Below, piece by piece: positions 20,174 to 30,864 of a stretch of DNA of 64,000 nucleotides. A model generated the notes under the pieces. The model was given only the letters and a program-made list of their open reading frames with translations. It was not told the DNA's origin and searched no databases. Made by a program: the position numbers and the translations under genes. Each line of letters starts with the position of its first letter. The stretch's first letter is position 1. Source of the DNA: Fortiea contorta PCC 7126 (lineage in GTDB: Bacteria; Cyanobacteriota; Cyanobacteriia; Cyanobacteriales; Nostocaceae); assembly GCF_000332295.1 (NCBI RefSeq), contig NZ_KB235930.1, positions 2,313,395 to 2,377,394 of the forward strand, read 5' to 3'.

Positions 20174-22507
20174 CTAAAAGTTCATAGTGATTTTATTGAC
20201 AACCGACATACCCCGAATTCGCCACACACCTTCATCGCGAATTAATTCATACTGAACTCGCAAATTTTCATCAGCAGATTTCTTCATCTGACCATTTTCA
20301 TAAAACTGCGTTGATTCTTTGACCTTAGCTTCTACAGTTGCTTGATCTGAGTTAGGTTCAGTTTGGTCTATAGATTCCACCTGCAAACTGTGCTCATACT
20401 TTCGATAGCGATTATCAGATTGATCCTGTTGAGCAACTAACCGCCATTGATTTAGAGCCGAACCAACTAAAATCTTTTTTAAGCTATCAATTTCATGTTT
20501 TGGGCCCAAGGCTGCGGCTTTAATAGACAACCAATTGAGAATAATTTCTTCTGCAGCCGCATTACTTAGCGGCCCTTCTGGTAGCTGCGGTGTACTATCG
20601 CGGCCAGGAATAGATATTGGTGGTTGATCAATTTGTACAGTTAACTGCTCGCCTACCAAAGATGGTCGAGGGAAAAAGAGATTTTTTACCCAACCAAAAG
20701 TTGTGGAGATGATCAACCACAGAACTAATATTGCCACCAAAGAGACAAGCACAGTCCACACCAACCGGGTTTTTCCCTCCAACGTCCCAGCAAATATTCG
20801 CCGACGCTGGGGTGAACGATGACGGTTTTCTAATCCTTGATGACGACTAGTAGATGAAATTGGCTTGCGCCGACGCCGCTTTTGGCTATTCTCAGCAGCA
20901 GAAACCTTAGCAGAACCATTTAAGTTATGGTTAATTTCCCTTGCTGAGCGTTCTGTACTGGGTATCTGCGCTGGTGGTATTTCTGGCGTCTTCATCCCAG
21001 CGGATACATGAGTAGCTGATAAGTTCCAACTAGGTGATGAGGGCTTTGGCGGTTCAAATTTTTCTTTTGCGGGTGTTCCTGGTAATTCTGGATCTGATGT
21101 GTGGTTTTGATGAAATTGTCGCCCAGTGGCAGTAGAATTACGGTACCGATTAGTATCATTTTTCAGAGCAGGGAATGACTGCTGGTTAATGACAACAGAT
21201 GAACCGCTCGTCTCTACATCCGTTGGTAGAGCTTCTAAATAAGCTTGTACTTTTTGTTCGGCAAAATAATCCTTCAGAGAAACTTGCTGTTTAGCCAAAT
21301 CTCGGAAGTGAGGAAATACCTCGTGTTGTAACCACTGTTCGCCATAAAGACACAACCCTGGTAACAAATCTGGAGAATCCAGTGATTTTTCGCGGATAAA
21401 TGCTAAAGCTTCGTACTCCTGGCTCAGTTCTAAAACACGGGTCGCTTCTTCGGTTTGCCCTAACAGCAGAGCACACAGCGATTGCTCTAAGTGTACATCT
21501 TGGCGCTTGCCCAATCGCATTAGCATTTGCTTGGCTTGGCGAATTAGCGCTGGTTGACGCTGGGCGAATCCTCTGGCTATCAAAGCGTAGACAGCTAAGT
21601 AGGTGGCGACAGCAGAGGGACGCTGGCTTTCGGCTTCAAACAATTTGTGCTGTTCAGCTACTGTCAAGTAGTTTCGCAACTGCTGAATAAAGCGCAAAAA
21701 ATCATCAATGTTCAGGCCAGATTCATCATTGCCGTTGCCATCAATGCCGCCGCGATCTTCTAAGATATTTTGCAATAATTCTAAACCTTGGCGACGTTCG
21801 GCAGTTTTAGTTTCTGGTAATGCCAGTAGTTCTAAAATGCGATATGGTCGCAATTTGTACAGTTCTGCTTGAATTTCATTCTGTACATTCACAAATAAAC
21901 CTTCACGGAATAAAACTTCTTGCCCAGTTTCTAGAGAATTGGCAGCGTTTTCATAATGTCCTTGTTGCCATTGTTCACGACCCAGTTCTAAGCAGGCGAG
22001 AGCAATAGTGAGGACGACATCGGGACGACTGGGATTTTCCGGGTCTTCGTTCTGGGCTAAATTGTGGCCTTTTCCAGAAGACGTGCCGCTTTTATTCACC
22101 AAGTAGGGGCGGCCTAGTTTCAGTACAATTTCGTACTCACCTAGGTCTTGGAGAATTAATAAAGCACCAACTAATTCGTCTTGAGTAATCTCAATACTGA
22201 GACTTTGAGTATCAAGACCTCTGTTGTTTGGCTCTGGGCGATTTTCATTTGCTACGGTCGCAGAGGTATTACTATCAGGATCATAGGCGTGAGCAAGATA
22301 GAGCTGATCGTAAGTACTGCGTTCTTTGGGATCTGATAAAACCACGTAAGCTTCTTCTATGAGTTGTTTGCGAGAAGAAATTGCTGCTGGAGAATACTCC
22401 CGTCGCGGTTTTTGTACAATGCGATCGCTATATGCCTGCCGCAATTGTTCACTACTTGCCGCTAACGGTAGTCCTAAAATTCGGTAGTAATCTAGCGGAA
22501 TTCGCAC
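20174..22507 (-). CDS. zipN: Divisome protein ZipN/Ftn2 (ARC6 homologue)
   Basis: A 777-residue cell-division protein that anchors and organises the FtsZ ring in cyanobacteria. Residues 1-70 form a J-like domain (LDYYRILGLPLAASSEQLRQAY, then SRKQLIEEAYVVLSDPKERSTYD) in which the HPD motif is absent, as usual for ARC6/Ftn2. A long helical region follows to ~450, then a basic Ser/Pro-rich linker. A single membrane helix lies at ~580-606 (LVWTVLVSLVAILVLWLII). The C-terminal IMS/DUF4101 domain covers ~645-777. The N-terminal part should be cytoplasmic. It is divergent from pdhA across a 744-bp gap. Confidence 0.95.
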   Translation of the reverse strand: MRIPLDYYRILGLPLAASSEQLRQAYSDRIVQKPRREYSPAAISSRKQLIEEAYVVLSDPKERSTYDQLYLAHAYDPDSNTSATVANENRPEPNNRGLDTQSLSIEITQDELVGALLILQDLGEYEIVLKLGRPYLVNKSGTSSGKGHNLAQNEDPENPSRPDVVLTIALACLELGREQWQQGHYENAANSLETGQEVLFREGLFVNVQNEIQAELYKLRPYRILELLALPETKTAERRQGLELLQNILEDRGGIDGNGNDESGLNIDDFLRFIQQLRNYLTVAEQHKLFEAESQRPSAVATYLAVYALIARGFAQRQPALIRQAKQMLMRLGKRQDVHLEQSLCALLLGQTEEATRVLELSQEYEALAFIREKSLDSPDLLPGLCLYGEQWLQHEVFPHFRDLAKQQVSLKDYFAEQKVQAYLEALPTDVETSGSSVVINQQSFPALKNDTNRYRNSTATGRQFHQNHTSDPELPGTPAKEKFEPPKPSSPSWNLSATHVSAGMKTPEIPPAQIPSTERSAREINHNLNGSAKVSAAENSQKRRRRKPISSTSRHQGLENRHRSPQRRRIFAGTLEGKTRLVWTVLVSLVAILVLWLIISTTFGWVKNLFFPRPSLVGEQLTVQIDQPPISIPGRDSTPQLPEGPLSNAAAEEIILNWLSIKAAALGPKHEIDSLKKILVGSALNQWRLVAQQDQSDNRYRKYEHSLQVESIDQTEPNSDQATVEAKVKESTQFYENGQMKKSADENLRVQYELIRDEGVWRIRGMSVVNKITMNF

Positions 22508-23251
22508 AGCCTACTTCCTCTGCACCGTGATCGACATAATTCACCTAGAGTGTTTCAGTCATGTGAAACCGTGCCATAATAATACCGTGTTGATTTAACA
22601 TTACAAGTGTATATTGCAACAACTCGTTTTGCGCTTTCCCGAAATTAGAGTCATATTTTAATACCTATATTTTGCCTTCGCCTAGAAAGCGTCAGCTGTT
22701 TGTCGTAATTCTTAGTAATTTATTTTTCATCATTGGCATCAACCTCGACACCATTAAGTGTAAACACTGCTGCTAAAGGCAGTGTGAATACTTAACACAT
22801 AATTCTATATTGGTCTGATTTCAGGGAATTCCGCCGCTACGTAATGGGAAAAACACTACTTTAGAGGGAAGCTCCTAACAAATAGAGAACGAAATTGTAT
22901 CATTACTAAACTTTAATTACAATCACCTGGGTATAAATAAAGTTATTTGTCCCCTTTTTTTTAAAATTGTACAGAAACATGCAGAAAACAAGCTACTCTG
23001 ACTGGTAGCCTAGAATAGAAAGTGCGTAGTAAGGGAGTAATGTCAGGGCAGTTTGATATCTTTAGGGTGCTAGTTTGGCAGAGTCCAAGCTCAAATATGA
23101 AAAATTCACCTACTCCCACAACGTCACCTGTGGTGCATTGAGCTTGATTGTTGATTCCAGAAACCACATCTGAGTAACAATCAGTGCCGTATAAAAGTAA
23201 TTTATTTAAGCTTGCAGATTTCCGCTTGACGACAGGAATCCTAAAAAAATA
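22508..23251. other. Long intergenic region with hairpin at 22754-22795
   Basis: A 744-bp gap between divergent zipN and pdhA. It contains a stem CACTGC (22765-22770) / GCAGTG (22779-22784) flanked by a second pairing TTAAGT / ACTTAA. The rest is AT-rich. A minus-strand open frame at 22961-23260 overlaps the pdhA start and has no recognisable features. The region presumably holds both promoters and a long pdhA leader. Confidence 0.55.
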
Positions 23252-24286
23252 ATGGTTCAAGAACGCACATTACCTAAATTTGACACCGCTACTGCCCAAA
23301 TTTCTAAAGAAGAAGGGTTACGGTTGTATGAGGATATGACCTTAGGGCGCTTTTTTGAAGACAAATGCGCTGAAATGTACTATAGAGGCAAAATGTTCGG
23401 TTTTGTCCACTTGTACAACGGTCAAGAAGCAGTTTCCACCGGCGTCATCCAAGCGATGCGACCAGGAGAAGATTTTGTTTCCAGTACCTACCGCGACCAC
23501 GTTCATGCACTAAGTGCAGGCGTCCCCGCTAGAGAGGTAATGGCAGAGTTATTTGGTAAAGCCACAGGCTGTAGTAAAGGTCGTGGTGGTTCCATGCACA
23601 TGTTCTCATCTGAACATGGTTTGTTGGGTGGCTATGCTTTCGTGGCTGAAGGTATTCCCGTTGCGGCTGGTGCGGCTTTTCAAAGTAAATACCGCCGCGA
23701 GGTACTAGGAGATCCCAACGCCGACCAAGTGACCGCTTGCTTTTTTGGCGACGGTGCCGCTAACAATGGTCAATTTTTTGAGACACTAAATATGGCAGCT
23801 TTATGGAAACTGCCAATTATTTTCGTTGTAGAAAATAATAAATGGGCAATTGGCATGTCTCATGAGCGCGCCACCTCTGACCCGGAGATTTACAAAAAAG
23901 CCAGTGTATTTAACATGGTAGGCGTGGAAGTAGACGGAATGGACGTGTTAGCAGTCCGCGCCGTCGCCCAAGAAGCCGTCGCCCGCGCCCGTGCTGGTGA
24001 AGGGCCAACTTTAATTGAAGCCCTAACCTACCGTTTCCGGGGTCACTCCCTAGCTGACCCTGACGAAATGCGTAGCAAAGCCGAGAAAGAATTTTGGTTT
24101 GCTCGTGACCCGATTAAAAAGTTAGGTGCTTACCTAATTGAACAAAACTTGGCAGATCAGGAAGAATTGAAAGCGATTGAACATAAAATTCAAGCAGTAA
24201 TCGACGACGCCGTGAAATTCGCCGAGAGTAGCCCCGAACCAGACCCTAGCGAGTTATATCGCTTCGTGTTTGCAGAGGATGAGTAG
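23252..24286 (+). CDS. pdhA: Pyruvate dehydrogenase E1 component, alpha subunit
   Basis: A 344-residue thiamine-diphosphate enzyme subunit that decarboxylates pyruvate within the pyruvate dehydrogenase complex. Seen: [21 protein letters not shown] near the start, the YRDHVHAL and [17 protein letters not shown] segments, the TPP-binding motif [20 protein letters not shown] ending in VENN, and the regulatory-loop region [17 protein letters not shown]. Full length. The beta subunit and E2 are not in this window, which is normal for cyanobacteria, where pdh genes are scattered. Confidence 0.96.
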   Translation: MVQERTLPKFDTATAQISKEEGLRLYEDMTLGRFFEDKCAEMYYRGKMFGFVHLYNGQEAVSTGVIQAMRPGEDFVSSTYRDHVHALSAGVPAREVMAELFGKATGCSKGRGGSMHMFSSEHGLLGGYAFVAEGIPVAAGAAFQSKYRREVLGDPNADQVTACFFGDGAANNGQFFETLNMAALWKLPIIFVVENNKWAIGMSHERATSDPEIYKKASVFNMVGVEVDGMDVLAVRAVAQEAVARARAGEGPTLIEALTYRFRGHSLADPDEMRSKAEKEFWFARDPIKKLGAYLIEQNLADQEELKAIEHKIQAVIDDAVKFAESSPEPDPSELYRFVFAEDE

Positions 24287-24290
24287 ATTA

Positions 24291-24328
24291 TGGGGGCTAG
24301 GGACTCCCTAGCCCTTAACCCCTAACCC
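24291..24328. repeat. Heptamer repeat (CTAGGGA / TAACCCC type)
   Basis: GGGCTAGGGACTCCCTAGCCC forms a near-perfect dyad, followed by TTAACCCCTAACCCCT. It is immediately downstream of the pdhA stop and belongs to the same repeat family as 11187-11330. It may act as a hairpin terminator. Confidence 0.65.
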
Positions 24329-24343
24329 CTCAACATTAAAATT

Positions 24344-25213
24344 GTGTTTACCATTACCCAAGAACAACAACAATACAAAACCTATATCCTCTGTGACGAA
24401 ACCACTGATTCCCAAGTGGAAGTCGTACCAGAACGGGGCGGAATTATTACCCGTTGGCGCATTCAGGGACAAGAAGTCTTTTATCTAGACACGGAACGGT
24501 TTACACATCCCGAATTGAGTGTTAGAGGTGGAAATCCGATTTTATTTCCCATCTGCGGCAACTTACCAGATAACACTTACATCCATAACGATAAGCAGTA
24601 TACCCTCAAGCAACATGGTTTTGCCCGCGAATTGCCTTGGGAAGCGACTGAGCAAAACACAAATGAGAAAGCTAGTCTGACTGTAGTCCTTAATAGCAAC
24701 GAACAAACAAAGGCAGTTTATCCTTTTGATTTCCAACTGGCTTTTACCTACGAATTGCAAGGTAATACTCTAGAGGTTCGTCAGGAATATCAAAACTTGT
24801 CCTCAGAGTCAATGCCATTTTCGGCTGGTTTCCATCCTTACTTTCTCTGTGGTGATAAAACTCAACTAGAGATTGAAATTCCTTCAACACGTTATCAGGA
24901 CAACAGAACCAAAGAATTTCGCACCTTTGACGGCAATTTTGACTTTAGCCAGGATGAAATTGATTTTGCTTTTGGACAATTATCTAGTCGATCTGCCACA
25001 GTCACAGATAACAGCCGAAAATTAAAGCTTACCGTAGATTATGATGACTTCTCTACCTGGCTAGTGTTTTGGACTGTGAAAGGCAAAGATTTCTACTGTT
25101 TAGAGCCTTGGAGCGCGACCCGCAACGCCCTCAACACCGGCGATAATTTGACTGTCCTAGCACCAGGAGCTAGCCGCACAGCATCTGTAAAGTTAACCGC
25201 GAATTTTTTCTAA
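24344..25213 (+). CDS. Aldose 1-epimerase family protein
   Basis: A 289-residue galactose-mutarotase-fold protein. The recognisable elements are VVPERGGIITRWRIQGQEVFYLD, GGNPILFPICGNLPDN, the catalytic-histidine strand KQHGFARELPW, a second histidine in SAGFHPYFLCG, and the ending YCLEPWSATRNALNTGDN with the usual glutamate. The family interconverts sugar anomers; this subgroup (YeaD/LacX-like) has uncertain sugar specificity. The start is GTG at 24344, 57 bp after pdhA. They are separated by a possible terminator repeat, so co-transcription is uncertain. Confidence 0.85.
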   Translation: MFTITQEQQQYKTYILCDETTDSQVEVVPERGGIITRWRIQGQEVFYLDTERFTHPELSVRGGNPILFPICGNLPDNTYIHNDKQYTLKQHGFARELPWEATEQNTNEKASLTVVLNSNEQTKAVYPFDFQLAFTYELQGNTLEVRQEYQNLSSESMPFSAGFHPYFLCGDKTQLEIEIPSTRYQDNRTKEFRTFDGNFDFSQDEIDFAFGQLSSRSATVTDNSRKLKLTVDYDDFSTWLVFWTVKGKDFYCLEPWSATRNALNTGDNLTVLAPGASRTASVKLTANFF

Positions 25214-25275
25214 AGCCCTTTACAAATCTACAGGTGTTTGTGATATACTTACAAAGTTGCGAAAAATAAATAAAC

Positions 25276-25347
25276 GGGTCGCTAACTCAACGGTAGAGTA
25301 CTCGGCTTTTAACCGATTAGTTCCGGGTTCGAATCCCGGGCGACCCA
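25276..25347 (+). tRNA. trnK: tRNA-Lys (anticodon UUU)
   Basis: The cloverleaf can be drawn fully: acceptor stem GGGTCGC / GCGACCC, D arm ACTC-AACGGTA-GAGT, anticodon loop CTTTTAA with TTT at 25308-25310, T arm CCGGG-TTCGAAT-CCCGG, discriminator A at 25347. CCA is not encoded. The anticodon stem has one terminal C-U mismatch. Confidence 0.97.
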
Positions 25348-25756
25348 TTGAAGAAATAAAAATTCCCTTGTTGATTGCTTAATCTAGTTGCTTTAGCGAT
25401 CGCTTGTTTTGATGAGCACAGTTAATTTCAAGTGCGATCGCTAGAATACGAAGAAGTAATTTCTGAGCAGCAAACACCACATTTGTGCAGAGGTTATGCT
25501 TTAATAACAGGATTAAATTTAGTAGCACTGGCTATGCAGAGTTGCAGAGCAATAAAAGCTATGATGAGGCAGTAGGATGAATCGAGGAGCAGGTTTTTTG
25601 CATAAGTAGACAAATAAGTATTAGCACCTGCTGGTATCTACCAGCTAAAATCATCATCCCCAGTTGGATATGTCAAGTTCAAGAAACATCAACGGTCTAG
25701 ATTATCGCTATTAAAAGACTTAAAGAAATTGCCAATTGCTGATCGATGCGAAAACT

Positions 25757-28003
25757 ATGGAAAATGATGCAGCGCTCCTCTACTGTCCCAATGAAGTTTG
25801 TCAAGCTCCTAACCCCCTAACCCACAAATTTTGCCAACAATGTCGCACACCCTTGACCAAGCGCTATCTTTGGGTGGAGAAAGAAGGTTTGAGTATGACT
25901 CAACCGGGAGCAATATTAGCTGAACGCTATTTAGTTATTGATAAATCCATAGTTCTCGATACTCAGCCACGGCTATTACCAGAAATGCCTGGGGCACAAA
26001 ATTTACAGGCAATCAGAGCTTATCTCAGATTAATACCCCATAGAATACACATACCACAAGTATACGGAATCCTGCCCTTGAGCGATGGGCAGTCCCAGAA
26101 AGACAAAATTCTTTTAGAAAAACCGCCTATTGTCATCAACGATACAGAACAAACAGTAAAACTGTGCCCTGAATTAACTACTGCTTGGCGTGACGCAACA
26201 TCAATCCGCCAGATAAACTGGTTATGGCAAATAGCTCATTTGTGGCGATCGCTTTTAGAAGAAGGAGTAGCCTCAAGCTTACTCGATCCACATCTGCTAA
26301 GAGTAGAAGGATCGTTAGTGCGCTTGTTGGAATTGCACTCCGACGCCGCCAAAGCACCAAATTTACCCCAACTAGGTGAATTTTGGCAGCAATTATTGCC
26401 ACAAGCTAGACCAGCAGTGGCAGAATTTATTAACCAAATTAGTAATTATCTAATTCAAGAAGAAATCCGCTCCAGTGAGCAATTAATTGCAGTTTTAGAT
26501 TCAGGACTGGCAGAATTAGGTCGTTCTCAACCTTCGACTATCAAAATTTTCACCAAAACAGACACTGGGCGCACTCGCCAAAGGAATGAAGATGCTTGTT
26601 ATCCTCCCAGTGACACCCTAGTCAGTAAACCTCCCCAACAGACAGCCTTAGCTATTGTCTGCGACGGTATCGGTGGACACGAAGGTGGTAATGTCGCATC
26701 CAATTTAGCAATTGAAACCATCCAGCAGCAAGTACAGCAAAAGGAACTGACAAAAATTCCTGCTGACCACATAGACCCCTTACAGTTGATTGATGATTTA
26801 GAAAAAGCAGTAGCAACTGCTAACGACAAAATCAGCCAGCGCAACGACGGCGAAAATCGTCAAGGGCGTCAACGCATGGGTACGACCTTAGTAATGGGTT
26901 TACCGATCGCTCATGAAATGTATATTACCCATGTCGGTGATAGTCGTGCTTACTGGATCACACGCCACAACTGTTATCAAGTGACTTTAGATGATGACGT
27001 CGCTTCCCGTGAGGTCAGGTTAGGTTACGCAGTCTATCGGGAAGCCGTACAACAAGGCGGTGCGGGGTCGTTGATCCAAGCTTTAGGAATGAATCCTAGC
27101 GTTTCGTTACACCCCACCTCCCAAAGATTTATTCTGGATGAAGATGCAGTTTTTCTCCTCACATCCGATGGTTTAAGCGACTTTGACCGGGTTGAGGAAT
27201 ATTGGGAAACAGAAATATTACCAATTTTAACAGGGGAAAGAGATGTCGCCGCTGTTGCCCCAAAATTGATAGAAATAGCTAACGAAAAAAATGGCCATGA
27301 TAATGTCACCATTGCTTTGGTACATTGTCAAGTCAAGTATGCGGAGCCAGGGTCAAGTTTAACAGCAGTCATTCCAGAGCGGTTCAATAACAATACGGGT
27401 GTGATTTCTGCGGGGGTTCCCGAAACAATTTTAGATGGTGCTCACCAAAAAACCAAAGTCATCAAAGAAAATAAATCAGCAGGGATTGGGCGACTACCTC
27501 TCAACTTGATAGCGCCGTTTTTATTTATCGTCGGCGCTGGTTTCTTGGGATTCTGGATACAACGATCGCGATCGCCTCTAGCCGTAAATCAGCCTACCAT
27601 AATTCCATCACCCACCCCCCAGCAACCTACTCCACCGCAACCAACTAGTGTAGAACAAGCGCCAGTAGAGCGATCGCTTGGGAATCTCGCTCCTGATTGG
27701 GTGATCAAAACTACGAAAGACACACAGTTTTACAACGATAAAAATCAACCCCTCCTCCTTTTGACCAATAACACTCTTTTGCAAGTTATTAAAACAGAGA
27801 AGGATCCTCAAAAACCTCAAGAGTTGTTAGTGCATTTGCAACGGTGTGCCAATATTAAATCAGCTACAGCAGACCAAAAACCGATTATTTTGGCTAAATC
27901 TCAACTAGAAACCCATAAAGTCGCTGTCTTACAAGCTGACGAACAAAATTCATGTCAAAAATCTTCAGAACCAACCAACAAACAGCCTACACGAAAAACG
28001 TAG
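25757..28003 (+). CDS. Membrane-anchored PP2C-type serine/threonine phosphatase with zinc ribbon
   Basis: A 748-residue protein. Residues ~9-35 carry a four-cysteine zinc-ribbon pattern (CPNEVC...CQQC). Residues ~50-255 resemble the degenerate kinase-like or regulatory region seen in cyanobacterial PP2Cs. The PP2C catalytic domain spans ~265-530, with TGRTRQRNEDA, the metal-binding CDGIGGHEGG, THVGDSRAY, LLTSDGLSD and NGHDNVTIALV. One membrane helix lies at ~588-606 (LIAPFLFIVGAGFLGFWI), followed by a Pro/Thr linker and an outside C-terminal domain. The ATG at 25757 is preferred over the TTG 21 bp upstream. It probably dephosphorylates Ser/Thr targets, and nearby FHA-domain proteins are candidate partners. 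Confidence 0.88.
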   Translation: MENDAALLYCPNEVCQAPNPLTHKFCQQCRTPLTKRYLWVEKEGLSMTQPGAILAERYLVIDKSIVLDTQPRLLPEMPGAQNLQAIRAYLRLIPHRIHIPQVYGILPLSDGQSQKDKILLEKPPIVINDTEQTVKLCPELTTAWRDATSIRQINWLWQIAHLWRSLLEEGVASSLLDPHLLRVEGSLVRLLELHSDAAKAPNLPQLGEFWQQLLPQARPAVAEFINQISNYLIQEEIRSSEQLIAVLDSGLAELGRSQPSTIKIFTKTDTGRTRQRNEDACYPPSDTLVSKPPQQTALAIVCDGIGGHEGGNVASNLAIETIQQQVQQKELTKIPADHIDPLQLIDDLEKAVATANDKISQRNDGENRQGRQRMGTTLVMGLPIAHEMYITHVGDSRAYWITRHNCYQVTLDDDVASREVRLGYAVYREAVQQGGAGSLIQALGMNPSVSLHPTSQRFILDEDAVFLLTSDGLSDFDRVEEYWETEILPILTGERDVAAVAPKLIEIANEKNGHDNVTIALVHCQVKYAEPGSSLTAVIPERFNNNTGVISAGVPETILDGAHQKTKVIKENKSAGIGRLPLNLIAPFLFIVGAGFLGFWIQRSRSPLAVNQPTIIPSPTPQQPTPPQPTSVEQAPVERSLGNLAPDWVIKTTKDTQFYNDKNQPLLLLTNNTLLQVIKTEKDPQKPQELLVHLQRCANIKSATADQKPIILAKSQLETHKVAVLQADEQNSCQKSSEPTNKQPTRKT

Positions 28004-28125
28004 AGCGGTCTAAATTAGTACAGAGGTACGGATTGTTGTCAGGGCTTTCCGGTCGTTCGCCCATATGGTAGCGGTGGAATAGGCGATCGCTCTATCCTCA
28101 ACAAAGGTGTTTAAATTTTGAATTG

Positions 28126-28917
28126 TTAAGATTTTGGCTGTGCAGCAAGTCTCACAACTTGTTCATCCAAACCTAACGCTTGAGCTATCTGTTCAATACT
28201 CAAACCTAAAGCCAATAACTGAGGTATGGTTTCTAGCTTACCTTCTTCCTTGCCTTCCTCCTTGCCTTCAGCAAAAACCTCTTGATAAAACCTAGTTTGC
28301 TTTAAATCACTTAATCCAAACATTTTTGCCATCTCCTCCCGGCTCAAGTTGGGCAATTTATAGATTAATATTGTCTCTATTAATTGTATAATGTCCCTTT
28401 GTTGGGCAACATCGATGATTTGTTGTCGGGCGCTGTTGACTATCTCTACAGCTTTTGACGTCGCTGTTGCTTCTGGCTCAACAATCAGTTTAACTGTTTC
28501 AATGCCGATGGATGGTGCTGCAATTGCCGTTAATTCGTTCAGATAGACGCGAGTTACTCGTTGTGAGTCTAGTAATTCAGTATATCTTTGTGTCTTTCCG
28601 GTATCAATACTGCGGTTAGGCAAAAGCACCACACCACGCCAATCGTTGGTTAATTCGGTCTTATCAAGATAATTAAAAATTTCTGCGAACAACCGCGCGT
28701 AAAATTTTTTATCGGCTTGAAATTGCACCTCAGCAAAATAAATAGGTAATTCTGGAGTGTTGGGCAAAAATACGCCATCAATCCTAAATGCGAGTTGTTT
28801 AACCTCTACTGAAGAAAATTGGTAAACACTGGCGAGTTGTGGAGGTTGGTTAATCAACTCAAAGAATGTGCTGGGTAAGCTTTGGAAGATGCGATAAAAG
28901 ATGCTGTCAGTTTTCAA
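28126..28917 (-). CDS. DUF2887 / Rpn-like nuclease-fold protein
   Basis: A 263-residue protein of the DUF2887 family, related to Rpn/PDDEXK transposase-like proteins. It has the N-terminal MKTDSIFYRIFQSLPSTFFELI, the core FRIDGVFLP followed by YFAEVQFQADKKFYARLFAEIF (the D...ExQ form of the nuclease motif, with Gln in place of the usual Lys), and RGVVLLPNRSID. The C terminus has a short EGKEEGK repeat and a helical tail (LGLSIEQIAQALGL) like a small helix-turn-helix. Such genes are abundant and mobile in Nostocales. It is convergent with the PP2C gene and divergent from the CHAT gene. Confidence 0.8.
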   Translation of the reverse strand: MKTDSIFYRIFQSLPSTFFELINQPPQLASVYQFSSVEVKQLAFRIDGVFLPNTPELPIYFAEVQFQADKKFYARLFAEIFNYLDKTELTNDWRGVVLLPNRSIDTGKTQRYTELLDSQRVTRVYLNELTAIAAPSIGIETVKLIVEPEATATSKAVEIVNSARQQIIDVAQQRDIIQLIETILIYKLPNLSREEMAKMFGLSDLKQTRFYQEVFAEGKEEGKEEGKLETIPQLLALGLSIEQIAQALGLDEQVVRLAAQPKS

Positions 28918-29118
28918 ATTTAGTTGGGGTAATTTCGGCTACTATGTAGATAAATTCCCACAGTATTATACTTGTTCAGACAATGCAAGGTAAAAAAGAT
29001 TTCACTAGGGGGTTTTCGGCATTTCCTTTATAATAATCAAGATAAGAAACTCACAAGGTAGAAACTTAGACCTTGAAAAATTACTATTAAAAATTATCTG
29101 TTTTTAACTTTTAGCTGA

Positions 29119-30714
29119 ATGAATCCATTGCCATCCCTAAACTTGGCGATCGCTCGTCTGATCAACACTGGCACTGATAACTTCGCCATTTGGGTGGTTA
29201 AAGCTCCCTATCCCAGTGGCTATGTCCTGCATGATTGTGTATGGCCTCATGAACTAACTCAAGTTTGGCAAGAATGGCAGCAAATGTTTGCTGGTCATAG
29301 CCCTTTAAACATTACCCCAAGATCGACGCCGATTACACCCATACAAACAACACCGCTACCAATCCACCCCGTCTCGACTTCTGGTCAGACGGCTGGTTAC
29401 AGCAGTCGTTTAATGCAATACTTAGGTATTAGTTTGTGGCGGTGGTTATTTGACGGTCAAATTCTGGGTAGTTTAGAACGCAGTCGCGGAATTGCGATGG
29501 GACAGCGTACTCGCCTGCGTTTTCAAGTGGAAATTCGTGACCCTGATTTGATCGCTCTCCCTTGGGAAATAATGCAACGCGATGGACAATCAGCTATGTC
29601 CCTATCCCAAGACTTACTATTTAGCCGCACTACCAGCGAAGTAGAACCGCTACCATATCTACACACAACCCAGGCTTTAAATATTTTGCTGATTTTAGGG
29701 GAAGATAAAAATCTGCAACTGGAACAAGAAGCTGCAATCTTAACCCAGGCCTTGGCTCATGGCGGCCCTGTGGGTAATAACACCCAGGGATATGCACCTT
29801 GTATGGTGAAAACCTTACTGCATCCCACTCCACAGCAACTCATCCAAGAATTAGAAACTAAAGTCTACAATGTCTTTTTTTACGCTGGTCATGGTCTTCC
29901 AGATCCAGATGGCGGATTACTATTTTTGCGTCCAGGGATGACCCAGAATGGGATAGAATTAGCCCAGGTCTTGACCCGTACTGGTGTGAAACTAGCGGTT
30001 TTCAATGCTTGCTGGGGAGCGCAACCAGCCGCGGTGAATAACCAAGCTATACCCCACAGCAGTTTGGCAGAAGTACTGATTCGTCATGGTGTACCAGCCG
30101 TTTTGGGAATGCGCGATCAAATCAACGACCAAGAAAGTCACAGTTTTATTCAAGCATTTGCTGAAGCTTTGCGATCGCGTAAATCAATTGATGAAGCTGT
30201 AGCCGAAGCTAGGCAAGAATTGTTAACGGTATATAAATTTAATCAACCAGCCTGGACTTTGCCAGTGCTGTATTTACATCCAGACTTTGATGGTGAATTG
30301 ATCAAGAGTTTTGATGAAGGGAATACAGAGTTCCCAAATACCACAATTCCCAGTATAGCTTCTGGAGTACCCAAAGCTTGTTTGCGATCGCTGACACCAG
30401 GAGGTCAAACTTGGCCACTACGTTCTGGAGTTACCCGCATCGGTCGTACGCGAGATAACGATATTGTCATTCCCGAACCTTCCGTTTCTAAACGCCATGC
30501 CGAAATTTTATGCCGAAATACATTCGCAGGCGCTACTCCGGTGCGGATTTATTACCTACAAGATTTCTCTACCTATGGTACCACTTGGTTTCTCAGCCCT
30601 AACGGTTGGCAACAAATCCTTCGAGAGGAAGTCCCATTGCAATCAGGGATGCGGTTAAAGTTTGGTAGCTCAACTAAAGGTGATATCTGGGAGTTTGTGA
30701 TTGAAGATACTTAG
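29119..30714 (+). CDS. CHAT-domain caspase-like protein fused to FHA domain
   Basis: A 531-residue protein. Residues ~95-395 are a CHAT (caspase HetF-associated) domain with the catalytic His258 in FFYAGHGLP and Cys298 in VFNACWG, both intact. Residues ~425-525 are an FHA phosphothreonine-binding domain: LRSGVTRIGRTRDNDIVI, then PSVSKRHAEI, then LQDFSTYGTTW. The residue numbers were counted from the codons. No signal peptide or membrane segment, so cytoplasmic. The arrangement suggests a cysteine protease recruited to phosphorylated partners. It sits near a PP2C phosphatase and another FHA protein. Protease activity and substrates are unproven. Confidence 0.88.
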   Translation: MNPLPSLNLAIARLINTGTDNFAIWVVKAPYPSGYVLHDCVWPHELTQVWQEWQQMFAGHSPLNITPRSTPITPIQTTPLPIHPVSTSGQTAGYSSRLMQYLGISLWRWLFDGQILGSLERSRGIAMGQRTRLRFQVEIRDPDLIALPWEIMQRDGQSAMSLSQDLLFSRTTSEVEPLPYLHTTQALNILLILGEDKNLQLEQEAAILTQALAHGGPVGNNTQGYAPCMVKTLLHPTPQQLIQELETKVYNVFFYAGHGLPDPDGGLLFLRPGMTQNGIELAQVLTRTGVKLAVFNACWGAQPAAVNNQAIPHSSLAEVLIRHGVPAVLGMRDQINDQESHSFIQAFAEALRSRKSIDEAVAEARQELLTVYKFNQPAWTLPVLYLHPDFDGELIKSFDEGNTEFPNTTIPSIASGVPKACLRSLTPGGQTWPLRSGVTRIGRTRDNDIVIPEPSVSKRHAEILCRNTFAGATPVRIYYLQDFSTYGTTWFLSPNGWQQILREEVPLQSGMRLKFGSSTKGDIWEFVIEDT

Positions 30715-30864
30715 GGTTGTCATTCATCGTTTGTTATTTGTCATTCATTATTTGCCATTGCTTACGCTCTCACTCTATCCATAAAATTAACTTTTTTTTG
30801 CGGAAATATCATGCAGAAATCTGTAGTTGTCAATACTGTTAAATAATTGACCGGAAGGTGAAAA

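Noticed and set aside
22961-23260. Minus-strand 99-codon frame upstream of pdhA
   Set aside because: Overlaps the pdhA start, no family features or ribosome binding site; it is leader sequence.
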